Positions 45,329 to 53,261 of a DNA stretch of 64,000 nucleotides are shown in pieces. Origin of the DNA: Paucibacter sp. KCTC 42545 (GTDB taxonomy: Bacteria; Pseudomonadota; Gammaproteobacteria; Burkholderiales; Burkholderiaceae_C); assembly GCF_001477625.1 (NCBI RefSeq), contig NZ_CP013692.1:1488001-1552000 (forward strand), read 5' to 3'. The stretch's first letter is position 1. Every line of letters starts with the position of its first letter. The notes below the pieces were generated by a model that was not told the origin of the DNA, did not search any database, and saw nothing but the letters and a program-made list of their open reading frames with translations. Position numbers and translations under genes: made by a program.

Positions 45329-46273
45329 TTAGAGGCTGTAGTCGCTGGCGTCTCCGCTCATGGCGCGTTCCAGCAGATGGCGGTTGAGTCGGTCCGACAG
45401 CAGCTCGGCGAAGGTGTAAACATAGTTGCGCAAATAGGCGCCGCGCTTGAAGGCAATGCGGGTGACGTTCTGCCCGAACAAATGACCCAAGGGGCGCGAC
45501 ACCAGGTCGCCGCCGGGCGGGTCTTCGCGCACCGCCATCTCGGCCACGATGCCTAGGCCCATGCCTAGGCGAACATAGGTCTTGATGACGTCGGAGTCAA
45601 TCGCCTCCAGCACGATATTGGGCTGCAAGTGGCGGGCGGCAAAGGCCCGGTCGATGCGGGTGCGGCCGGTGAAGCTTGGGTGGTAGGTGACGATGGGCTC
45701 GGCCGCCAATTTATCGAGGCTGACCCGCTCGACCTGGGCCAGCGGGTGATCGCTGGGCACCACCAACACATGCTGCCATTCGTAGCAGGGCAGGCTGACC
45801 AACTCGTCGATCTGCGCCAGGGATTCGGTCGCCAGGCCCACATCGGCGCTGTCGTCCAGCAACCAGCGCACGACCTGTTCGGGGTTGCCTTGGTGCAGGC
45901 TGACGCGCACCTGCGGCAGTTGCCTGCGCAGCTGCGACACCGGGCTGGGCAGCACATAGCGGGCCTGGGTGTGGGTGGTGGCGATGGACAGGGTGCCGTT
46001 GTCCTGCTTGGAGTATTCCTCGCCGATGCGCTTGAGGTTGCTGACCTCGCGCATGATGATCTCGATGGCGGCCAGCACCTGCTGGCCCGGCTCGGTGATG
46101 CGGCGCAGGCGTTTGCCGTGGCGGGTGAAGATGTCAACGCCCAGCTCTTCCTCCAATTCCAGAATGGCTTTGGAGACACCTGGCTGCGAGGTGAACAAGG
46201 CCTTGGCGGTCTCGGTCAGATTGAGATTGCGGCGCGCGGCCTCCTGCACAAAGCGGAATTGGTGCAGATTCAT
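45329..46273 (-). CDS. cysB: LysR-family regulator CysB
   Basis: The activator of sulfate assimilation and cysteine synthesis genes. The 314-aa product has an N-terminal LysR helix-turn-helix (MNLHQFRFVQEAARRNLNL, TSQPGVSKAILELEEELG), with the CysB-typical TRHGKRLRRITEPG wing. The effector domain includes ATTHTQARYVLP and TYHPSFTGRTRID, with threonine residues that bind sulfate or acetylserine in CysB. The ATG at 46273 overlaps the cbiX stop (ATGA), so it is translationally coupled to cbiX. Thirteen upstream in-frame codons are rejected. Confidence 0.93.
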   Translation of the reverse strand: MNLHQFRFVQEAARRNLNLTETAKALFTSQPGVSKAILELEEELGVDIFTRHGKRLRRITEPGQQVLAAIEIIMREVSNLKRIGEEYSKQDNGTLSIATTHTQARYVLPSPVSQLRRQLPQVRVSLHQGNPEQVVRWLLDDSADVGLATESLAQIDELVSLPCYEWQHVLVVPSDHPLAQVERVSLDKLAAEPIVTYHPSFTGRTRIDRAFAARHLQPNIVLEAIDSDVIKTYVRLGMGLGIVAEMAVREDPPGGDLVSRPLGHLFGQNVTRIAFKRGAYLRNYVYTFAELLSDRLNRHLLERAMSGDASDYSL

Positions 46274-46668
46274 GAGGGCTCCTGCTGAGGCGCTGGGCTG
46301 GCGTCCAGCCAAGCCAGGCTGGCGTCGGTCATGGCTTGCAAAACGCGGTCTTGCTCACCCAGCGCTGGGTGCAGCAGCCATTCGATGCGCGTGCCGTAAT
46401 GGCTTTGCAGACGTTCCAGCATGGGCGGGATGTCGCGCCGCACATGGCCGCCGGTGCCCAGGAACATGGGCACGATGTGGATGCGTGTGCAGCCCTGCTC
46501 GGCCAATTGGTGGGCCGCAGTTTCCAGCTCGGGCTGCATGAACTCGAGGTAGGCCAGCACCATGGGCAGGCCCGGCCGGGCGGCGCGCACCCTGGCCTCA
46601 ACGGCGTGAAAAGGGCGGGCCCACAAGGGGTCGCGGGCGCCGTGCGCGAAAAGCAGAAGTCCGTCCAT
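46270..46668 (-). CDS. cbiX: Short CbiX-type sirohydrochlorin chelatase
   Basis: A 132-aa single-domain chelatase of the CbiX-short family, which inserts cobalt or iron into sirohydrochlorin. The two metal-binding histidines are seen in LLLFAHGARDPLWA near 10 and MFLGTGGHVRRDIPP near 80. Given the coupled cysB, ferrochelation for siroheme of sulfite reductase is more likely than cobalamin synthesis; this is inference. The ATG at 46668 lies inside a longer frame that continues into lptG and is chosen because the family starts at MDGLLLFAHG. It overlaps cysB by four bases, and its start is within 6 nt of the lptG stop. Confidence 0.88.
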   Translation of the reverse strand: MDGLLLFAHGARDPLWARPFHAVEARVRAARPGLPMVLAYLEFMQPELETAAHQLAEQGCTRIHIVPMFLGTGGHVRRDIPPMLERLQSHYGTRIEWLLHPALGEQDRVLQAMTDASLAWLDASPAPQQEPS

Positions 46669-46673
46669 ATCGT

Positions 46674-47819
46674 TTACCGGTAACGCACCAACCAGCCAAA
46701 AGCGGCCAGCGAAAGTCCCAAATAAGCCAGGCTGGGCGAGGCCGCCACGACCCAGGGAGTCCAGTTGTTCAAGATGCCCACGTGGCCAGCCACATTGTTT
46801 AGGAGCACAAAACTGATGCCCAGCATGATGCCGCCAAACACCTTCAGGCTGATGCCGCCCGAGCGGCCATGCAAATAGGCGAAGGGCAGGGCCAGCGCCA
46901 CCATCACGAAGCAGGCAAAGGGGTAGAAGGCCTTGCGCCAGAAGGCGATGTTCTGAGCCTGCGCAGATTGCTCCTGGGCCGAGAGGTGTTCGGTGTAGCG
47001 GTAGAGCTCGATGGTGGACATGGACACCGTGGGCAGCAGTGCTGCGGCCACCACGCCGGCATGCAGGCTGCTGTCCCAGCTCATGCTGGGCAAGCGCCAA
47101 TGCGTCACCGCCAGGGCGTCGTCCGCGCGGCGAGCTTTCTTGGCATCGACGGGCTGCGCCGGCTTGGCCAGCCAGTCGGTGCGCTCAACCTCGGATAACA
47201 GCCACTGGCCTTTGCCATCCACCTTGGCCGTCTTGGCCTCGATGCGCGAGACCAAGCCGCCGTTGGCGTCGAACTCAAAAATGCGCACGTCCTGCAATGC
47301 GCCGGAGGCCGTGGCCTGACCCACATTGATGGCAAAACTGTGGTCTTTCCCGTCCACCAGCTTGTGCTCCTTGAGCCAGGCGCCGCGGTTGCCGCTGGCC
47401 ACATTGCCGCTGAGGCGGGCGCGCATGGCGTCGGCCTGTTTGTCGAAGTAGGGTGCCATATAGTCGCCCACCACAAAGGTCAGGGCGGCGAAGCCCAAGG
47501 CCAGGGTGGCCAGCAGCGCCAAAGCCCGGCGCGGCCCGAGGCCGCCGGTGCGCAGAATGGTGAACTCGCTCGACTGCGCCATGCGGGCGAGCGAAAAAAT
47601 GCTGCCGATCAGCACGGCAATCGGCATCAGCTCGTACAAATGCCCCGGCAAAACCATCAGCGAGAGCAGGGCGGCGCGCGCGGCGCCGGCGCCAATGCGG
47701 CTCATGCGCTCCAGTTCATCGACGAAGTCAATGAAGTAGAACAGCGACAAAAAGGCGGCCGAGACAAACAGCACCGAGCCCAGGATGTCGCGGTAAAGCA
47801 GGCGGCGGACGGTCCTCAT
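46674..47819 (-). CDS. lptG: LPS export permease LptG
   Basis: An inner-membrane subunit of the LptB2FG transporter that lifts LPS toward the periplasmic bridge. The 381-aa product has three N-terminal helices, with YIDFVDELERM-type sequence FIDFVDELERMSR near 28-40. A jellyroll periplasmic domain follows (about 125-270), then three C-terminal helices with the PFAYLHGRSGGISLKVFGG segment typical of YjgQ. The ATG at 47819 overlaps the lptF stop (ATGA). lptF and lptG are translationally coupled and run into cbiX. Confidence 0.94.
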   Translation of the reverse strand: MRTVRRLLYRDILGSVLFVSAAFLSLFYFIDFVDELERMSRIGAGAARAALLSLMVLPGHLYELMPIAVLIGSIFSLARMAQSSEFTILRTGGLGPRRALALLATLALGFAALTFVVGDYMAPYFDKQADAMRARLSGNVASGNRGAWLKEHKLVDGKDHSFAINVGQATASGALQDVRIFEFDANGGLVSRIEAKTAKVDGKGQWLLSEVERTDWLAKPAQPVDAKKARRADDALAVTHWRLPSMSWDSSLHAGVVAAALLPTVSMSTIELYRYTEHLSAQEQSAQAQNIAFWRKAFYPFACFVMVALALPFAYLHGRSGGISLKVFGGIMLGISFVLLNNVAGHVGILNNWTPWVVAASPSLAYLGLSLAAFGWLVRYR

Positions 47820-48916
47820 GCGGCGGCCACCTTGCGTTTGAAGCGCGGCAAGCACAGGCGGTTGCCTTGGTCACGCAGCCACATCAGGCCGATGGCCAGC
47901 AAGAACACGCCGCCGTGCACGCCCAGCAAAGCCAGTGGCGCGGTCGTGCGCGAGTTGGCAACCCAGGACTGGCTGAGGTTGACCACATTGAAATAGACCA
48001 CCGCGGCCAACATGGCGAAAAGCAAGTTCCAGTTATTGGCGCGGCGCGGGTTGCTGGCTGACAGGCCGATGCCCAGCATGACCATATTGAGGCTGGCCAG
48101 AATCATGCCGAAGCGCCAGGTGAGTTCAGCATCGTTTTTGGGGTTGGGGTTGCGCAGCAGATCCGGGGTGTAGAGCGCCTTGGGCGGCAACTGGTCCGCC
48201 GTGCGCATGGCCTGGCTGTCGGCCAGCACTTTGTATTCTTCAAAGCGGGCCAGGCTTTTCTCTTGCGTTTTCTCGTTGGTCTCGTTGCGCTGGCCATGAT
48301 CGAGCACCAGAAAGCGGTCATCGCCTTCAAGCACGATTTGGCCCTTGGCCGAGGTGGTGATGGCTTCGCTGTCGCCGCGCTGGGTCAGGATGAAGACATT
48401 GCGGCCGGTGCGGCCGTCTTCGCTGTCGCGGTCAATGAAGAAGGTGCTGTTGCCGTCACGCGAGGTTTGAAATTGGCCGGGTGCCACGCGCGACAAATCG
48501 CTGCGCTTTTGAAAGCGTTCCAGCAGCAAGGTGCTGTTCTGATTGCCCCAGGGCCACAGCAGCAGATTGAGCAGAATCACCACCGCGATCACCGGCGCAG
48601 CCATGCGCAGCACCGGGCGCACGAAGCGCGCCAGACCGATGCCGCTGGCGAACCAGATGGTCATTTCCGACTCGCGGTACATGCGGCCCAGCGAAGACAC
48701 CACGGCAATGAACATTGACAGTGACAACATCGTTGGCAAATGCGCCAGCGAGGCGTAAGCCATCAGCAGCATCACATCTTGAGGCGCGACATTGCCACCC
48801 GCTGCCCGACCAAGGGTCTGGATCAGCATGATGGTCAAAACAATGGTGAGGATGACCACAAGGGTCACGCCGAAGCTGCGGGCCAACTCTCGACGTACGG
48901 TGGAATCGAATAACAT
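47816..48916 (-). CDS. lptF: LPS export permease LptF
   Basis: The partner of LptG in LPS extraction from the inner membrane. The 366-aa product starts MLFDSTVRRELARSFGVTL, followed by helices at about 13-35, 55-80 and 100-120. A periplasmic domain with GRTGRNVFILTQRGDSEAI leads to three C-terminal helices with GLSASNPRRANNWNLLFA, a YjgP hallmark. It diverges from pepA, with only 28 bp between start codons, an arrangement also seen in E. coli. A GATAAA 8 nt before the ATG could act as a -10 for a leaderless message. Confidence 0.94.
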   Translation of the reverse strand: MLFDSTVRRELARSFGVTLVVILTIVLTIMLIQTLGRAAGGNVAPQDVMLLMAYASLAHLPTMLSLSMFIAVVSSLGRMYRESEMTIWFASGIGLARFVRPVLRMAAPVIAVVILLNLLLWPWGNQNSTLLLERFQKRSDLSRVAPGQFQTSRDGNSTFFIDRDSEDGRTGRNVFILTQRGDSEAITTSAKGQIVLEGDDRFLVLDHGQRNETNEKTQEKSLARFEEYKVLADSQAMRTADQLPPKALYTPDLLRNPNPKNDAELTWRFGMILASLNMVMLGIGLSASNPRRANNWNLLFAMLAAVVYFNVVNLSQSWVANSRTTAPLALLGVHGGVFLLAIGLMWLRDQGNRLCLPRFKRKVAAA

Positions 48917-48944
48917 TCGCGCACTTTATCTATTCGGCGACATT

Positions 48945-50414
48945 ATGGACTTTCGTACACAGACCGCGTCCCTGGACGCATTGGCCGGCGTGAATGCCGA
49001 TGCATTGATCGTGGTTTTGGGCGGCGAGGCTTTGCCCGCCACGCTCGACGCGACGCTGAGCGCCCTGGTCAAGGACGCCGTCAAGCTGGGCGATTTCGAA
49101 TTCAAGGCCGGCAAGACCCTGGTGCTGCAGCGCGCTGTTGGCGTCAAGGCCCCGCGCCTGGTGCTGGCTGCCGCCGGCAAGAACACGCTCAAGAGCGCAC
49201 GTGCCGCACTGCAAGCCGCATTGGCTCAGCTCAAGGGTCGCGGCGCGGCTCACGCTGCCGTGGCTTTCGCGGGCTTTGAAGGCAGCGAAGACACGGTGGA
49301 AAGCCTGGCCGAGCAGTTCGTGCTGGGCGCGCAGGATTCGGCCTATGTTTACACCCATACCAAGCCCAGCGCTCCTGCTGCGGCCAAGTTGGTCAAGCTG
49401 AGCTTGCTGGTCGACAAGGAAGACTTGGCCGAGGTGAAGAAGGGTCTGGCCCGCGGCCAAGCCATCGGCGCCGGCATCGAATTGGCACGAGAGTGCGCCA
49501 ACCGCCCGCCTAACTACGCCACGCCCACCTTCCTGGGTGAGCAAGTGCAAGCCATCGGCAAGAGCCATGGCATCAAGGTCGAAGTGCTGGACAAGAAGGC
49601 TGTTGAGAAGCTGGGCATGGGCTCTTTCTTGTCGGTGGCCCAGGGCTCGGACGAGCCGCTGCGCTTCATCGTCGCCCGCTATGACGGTGCGGCCAAGACC
49701 GTGCCGCCGGTGGTGCTGGTCGGCAAGGGCATTACCTTTGATTCGGGCGGTATCTCGCTCAAGCCGGGTGCCGGCATGGATGAGATGAAGTTCGATATGG
49801 GTGGAGCTGCCAGCGTGCTGGGCACGCTGCGCGCTGTGGTCGAATTGAAGCCCAAGCTGAACCTGGTGGTGCTGATCGCTGCTTGCGAGAACATGCCCAA
49901 TGGCCGCGCTGTGAAGCCGGGCGATGTGGTGACCTCGATGTCCGGCCAGACCATCGAAATCCTGAATACCGACGCCGAAGGCCGCTTGATTCTGTGTGAC
50001 GCCCTGACCTATGCCGAGCGCTTCAAGCCCGCGGTGGTGGTGGATGTGGCCACGCTGACCGGCGCTTGCGTGATCGCCCTGGGCGGTGTGCGCAGCGGCA
50101 TGTACGCCAGTGACGACGAACTGGCCGCCGCCCTGACGGCCGCCGGTGACGCGGCTCTGGACCCTTGCTGGCGCATGCCTTTGGACGATGAGTACGAAGA
50201 AGGCCTGAAGAGCAACTTCGCCGATGTCGCCAATGTGGGCGGCCGCGAAGGCGGCTCCATCACCGCAGCCAAGTTCTTGCAGCGCTTTGCCGACAAGTAC
50301 CGCTGGGCCCATCTGGACATCGCCGGCACGGCTTGGAAGAGCGGCGCGGCCAAGGGCGGCACCGGCCGTCCCGTGGGCTTGCTGACGCACTTCGTCTTGT
50401 CGCAAGCACGTTGA
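48945..50414 (+). CDS. pepA: Leucyl aminopeptidase (M17)
   Basis: A hexameric, two-metal cytosolic aminopeptidase that in E. coli also binds DNA. The 489-aa product has a variable N-terminal domain (about 1-170). The M17 catalytic domain has VGKGITFDSGGISLKPG and MKFDMGGA for metal binding and the diagnostic NTDAEGRLIL near 344-353, including catalytic arginine. The ATG at 48945 is preferred because an upstream in-frame start lies inside lptF on the other strand. holC follows after 19 nt, as in many beta- and gammaproteobacteria. Confidence 0.95.
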   Translation: MDFRTQTASLDALAGVNADALIVVLGGEALPATLDATLSALVKDAVKLGDFEFKAGKTLVLQRAVGVKAPRLVLAAAGKNTLKSARAALQAALAQLKGRGAAHAAVAFAGFEGSEDTVESLAEQFVLGAQDSAYVYTHTKPSAPAAAKLVKLSLLVDKEDLAEVKKGLARGQAIGAGIELARECANRPPNYATPTFLGEQVQAIGKSHGIKVEVLDKKAVEKLGMGSFLSVAQGSDEPLRFIVARYDGAAKTVPPVVLVGKGITFDSGGISLKPGAGMDEMKFDMGGAASVLGTLRAVVELKPKLNLVVLIAACENMPNGRAVKPGDVVTSMSGQTIEILNTDAEGRLILCDALTYAERFKPAVVVDVATLTGACVIALGGVRSGMYASDDELAAALTAAGDAALDPCWRMPLDDEYEEGLKSNFADVANVGGREGGSITAAKFLQRFADKYRWAHLDIAGTAWKSGAAKGGTGRPVGLLTHFVLSQAR

Positions 50415-50433
50415 TGCCGGACCGAGCCTGCGC

Positions 50434-50856
50434 ATGACCGAAGTGACGTTTTACACGGGCGTGCCCGAACGCCTGCTGTATTTGTGCCGTTTGCTGCGCA
50501 AGGCGCAGCGCGGCGGCGCACGGGTGGGGGTGTGCGGGCCGGAGGCGCTGTTGCAGCGCCTGGATGCCAAGCTCTGGGACTTCGAGACGGCAGAGTTTGT
50601 GCCGCACGGCCGCGTGGGTGGGGAGGGCGTCGATGCCCGCTTCACGCCTATTTTGCTGGCTGAAACTGCGCAAGACCTGCCGCATCGCGAGATGCTGCTC
50701 AACGTCGGACCCGAGATGCCTGCCGGCTTCGAGGAGTTCCAGCGCGTGTTGGAAGTGGTGTCGCAAGACCCGGCGCAGATGCAGGCCGGGCGCCGCCGCT
50801 ACAAGCAGTACGAGGCCCTGGGCTTTGCGGTGAAGCATCACAAGGTGGCGGCATGA
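50434..50856 (+). CDS. holC: DNA polymerase III subunit chi
   Basis: The clamp-loader accessory subunit that links the holoenzyme to SSB. The 140-aa product starts MTEVTFYTGVPERLLYLCRLLRKA, the usual HolC beginning, with ETAQDLPHREMLLNVGPEMP near 80-100 and a C-terminal RRRYKQYEALGFAVKHHK. The length is normal. It follows pepA, and its stop overlaps the next gene's ATG (ATGA), tying that unknown gene to holC translation. Confidence 0.92.
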   Translation: MTEVTFYTGVPERLLYLCRLLRKAQRGGARVGVCGPEALLQRLDAKLWDFETAEFVPHGRVGGEGVDARFTPILLAETAQDLPHREMLLNVGPEMPAGFEEFQRVLEVVSQDPAQMQAGRRRYKQYEALGFAVKHHKVAA

Positions 50857-51599
50857 CGGGCTCGGTGGCGCCCAAGCGGGTGGTGCCCACCCTGACCGAG
50901 GTGGTGGAGCCGGCCGATCTGGCATTTTTGCTGGACTTGGATCTTGACCTGCCGCCGCGGCCCCGAGCAAGGGCAGCGGAGGCCGGTGTTGCCGAGTTGC
51001 CGCCATTGGCGGCAGTGCCGGAATTGCCGGAGCTGCCGGAATTGACGCTGGCGGTGGACAGCGTGCCCGATTTGTCCGATCCGCTTGAAGGTGAGTTCCT
51101 TCGGCCTTTGGCGCAAGAACTGCCGGCCGCATTGGATCTGACTTTGCCTGAGTTGGATGTCGCGGAGCAAAGCGCTGCGATCTTCAATTTGCCTGAGTCA
51201 TCTGAGACTGCGCCGTATACCTTGACTGACACGGCGCCTGACACGCCCGACCTCGACCTGGCCTTTGACCTGGCTGGGCCCGAAGTGCCTGCGCCTGCAC
51301 TTGAGTCTGCATCGGCTCATCCAGCGCTGGCGCCGACTCCGGTCTTGCCGCAAGCCTTGGCGCCCGTCCTGCCCCCGCCTGCGAGCGCGCCGAGCACGTT
51401 GGCCGAGCCGCTACGGACAGCATTTGCTGGTCAAGAACAGGCCATCAAGGAAGCCATTGCGCTGGCGGTGGATGAGGCGCTCGACCAAGTCTTGGACGAG
51501 GTCTTGGAGCAGGCCGTGATGACCATGCGCGCCCAGTTGCATGCCCATGTCGAAAGCGCGGTGTGGCGCAGCTTAAAGCGCCAGTTGCCGCAAGGCTGA
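50853..51599 (+). CDS. Acidic, proline-rich protein of unknown function
   Basis: I do not recognise a domain in this 248-aa protein. Residues 20-190 are low complexity, rich in Asp, Glu, Leu, Pro and Ala, with a repeated ELPELPEL pattern near 48-56 and no cysteine. Residues 198-245 form a predicted amphipathic helix (QAIKEAIALAVDEALDQVLD and on) ending in a basic WRSLKRQL. The product looks like a disordered acidic tether with a C-terminal binding helix. Its ATG overlaps the holC stop by four bases, so the two are coexpressed. It may belong to the family annotated DUF2486 in Burkholderia, but this is a guess. Confidence 0.65.
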   Translation: MTGSVAPKRVVPTLTEVVEPADLAFLLDLDLDLPPRPRARAAEAGVAELPPLAAVPELPELPELTLAVDSVPDLSDPLEGEFLRPLAQELPAALDLTLPELDVAEQSAAIFNLPESSETAPYTLTDTAPDTPDLDLAFDLAGPEVPAPALESASAHPALAPTPVLPQALAPVLPPPASAPSTLAEPLRTAFAGQEQAIKEAIALAVDEALDQVLDEVLEQAVMTMRAQLHAHVESAVWRSLKRQLPQG

Positions 51600-51979
51600 C
51601 CCGCCGGATTGCGCTGATTGTGTGAGTGGCGCGTGCTGAGTGCCGCCACCTTGCAACACTAGGGTTTATCTCGACTGCTTGCCGTCTCTTGCTCATTCTT
51701 CAAGAGCAATTTCAAACTCACTAGGTCGGCGCACTTGCGCCTGCATTGAACTGGTGCGCCGGAGTGCCCAAGGCATCGGCCCTGCCGGCCTTGCTGCGCC
51801 GCCTTGGTGCTTGTTGTGGCTACTGCGTAGATGCCTTTGCAACACCCCCTAACGCCTGACGGTGGAGGGCCGTTTTCCAGACTAACCCCCTATCTGCGGG
51901 CCCTCGATTTGGGGTATGTTTGAGGGGTTGAACAATCAACGAAAACACAGCTCTCCTTCTTCCAATTCGGAGGTAATTC
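51600..51979. other. 380-bp intergenic region before the branched-chain amino acid binding protein
   Basis: No gene was found. AACCCCCT at 51884-51891 and AGGGGTT at 51923-51929 are inverted copies flanking GC-rich sequence and may be an operator. TTGCAACAC occurs twice (near 51652 and 51837). The promoter of the following gene is presumably here but cannot be placed with confidence. Confidence 0.4.
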
Positions 51980-53122
51980 ATGCAAGTTAAATTGAACGTT
52001 GTGGTCGGCGCGATTGCGTTGTTGTCTAGCGTCGCGGCAATGTCGCAAGAAGTCGTGGTGAAGATCGGCCACGTGGGTCCGACCAGCGGCGGCATCGCCC
52101 ACCTGGGCAAGGACAATGAGCTGGGTGCTCGCATGGCCATCGATGAGCTCAACAAAAAGGGCGTCAAGATCGGTGGCAAGACCGCCAAGTTTGAGTTGCT
52201 GGCTGAAGATGATGCTGGCGATCCAAAGCAAGGCACGGCCGCTGCTCAAAAGCTGGCTGACGCCAAGGTCAATGGCGTGATCGGTCACCTGAACTCCGGC
52301 ACCACCATCCCCGCCTCGAAGATCTACTTCGAAGCCGGCATCCCGCAAATCTCGCCTTCGGCGACTAACCCCAAGTACACCCGCAACGGCTACAAGACCG
52401 CCTTCCGCGTGGTGGCCGATGACGTCCATCTGGGCGGCACCCTGGGCAAGTACGCTGTCACCTCCGTCAAGGGCAAGGTCATTGCCGTCATCGACGACCG
52501 CACGGCCTACGGCCAAGGCGTTGCTGATGAGTTCGAAAAAGGCGTGAAGGCTGCTGGCGGCAAGATTGCTGGCCGCGAATTCACCAACGACAAGGCAACT
52601 GACTTCTCCGCCATCCTGACCACACTCAAGGGCAAGAAGCCCGACGTGATCTTCTTCGGCGGCATGGACGCCGTGGCCGGCCCGATGCTGCGCCAGATGA
52701 AGCAACTGGGCATCAGCGCCAAGTTCATGGGCGGCGACGGCATCTGCAGCTCCGAGCTGCCTAAGCTGGCCGCTGGCACCATGGCCGACGACCAAGTCAT
52801 CTGTGCGGAAGCCGGTGGCGTGGAAGGCGAGTCCAAGAAGGACATGGAAGCTTTCAAGACCCGCTTCAAGGATGCCTACAAACTGGAAGTGCAGGTCTAT
52901 GCACCTTATGTGTATGACGCCGTCAACGTGATGGTCGATGCCATGGTCAAGGCTGGTTCTGCCGAGCCTGCCAAGTACCTGCCGGTGCTGGCCAAGACTA
53001 CGGGCTTCAAGGGCGTGACCGGCATGATCTCCTTTGACAACAAGGGCGACATCAAGAACGGCGCTCTGACCATGTACACCTACAAGGGCGGCAACCGCTC
53101 TGAGTTGGCCGTGGTTCGCTGA
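51980..53122 (+). CDS. Branched-chain amino acid ABC transporter substrate-binding protein (LivJ-like)
   Basis: A periplasmic type I binding protein of 380 aa. A signal peptide (MQVKLNVVVGAIALLSSVAA) is followed by VVVKIGHVGPTSGGIAHLGKDNELGA, HLNSGTTIPASKIYFEAGIP and FRVVADDVHLGG, all characteristic of LivJ/LivK proteins. The long intergenic leader and the GGAGG seven nt before the ATG suggest strong expression. No permease or ATPase genes follow; a terminator comes directly, so the rest of the transporter is elsewhere. The exact ligand (leucine, isoleucine, valine or another amide) is not determinable. Confidence 0.92.
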   Translation: MQVKLNVVVGAIALLSSVAAMSQEVVVKIGHVGPTSGGIAHLGKDNELGARMAIDELNKKGVKIGGKTAKFELLAEDDAGDPKQGTAAAQKLADAKVNGVIGHLNSGTTIPASKIYFEAGIPQISPSATNPKYTRNGYKTAFRVVADDVHLGGTLGKYAVTSVKGKVIAVIDDRTAYGQGVADEFEKGVKAAGGKIAGREFTNDKATDFSAILTTLKGKKPDVIFFGGMDAVAGPMLRQMKQLGISAKFMGGDGICSSELPKLAAGTMADDQVICAEAGGVEGESKKDMEAFKTRFKDAYKLEVQVYAPYVYDAVNVMVDAMVKAGSAEPAKYLPVLAKTTGFKGVTGMISFDNKGDIKNGALTMYTYKGGNRSELAVVR

Positions 53123-53148
53123 TCTTCAATCAGCCACAAGCTCAATCA

Positions 53149-53174
53149 AAAGCCCGCGCAAGCGGGCTTTTTTT
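53149..53174 (+). terminator. Intrinsic terminator after the LivJ-like gene
   Basis: AAAGCCCGC and GCGGGCTTT form a nine-base stem with a GCAA tetraloop, followed by TTTTTA on the plus strand. Confidence 0.92.
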
Positions 53175-53261
53175 ATGCGCATTGAGCGCCGCAGATTGGT
53201 TTGTCGCTTGAGCAGCGACGAAGGCCGAGCAGTGCTTAGCTGGCAGGCCTGGCTGATGGCC

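Noticed and set aside
48917..48944. Shared divergent -10 between lptF and pepA, similar to yhbY/rlmE
   Set aside because: TATCTA/TAGATA matches only three of six -10 positions on each strand, and the spacing to pepA is 12 nt. It is too weak to call as a shared element, although lptF may use the nearby GATAAA.
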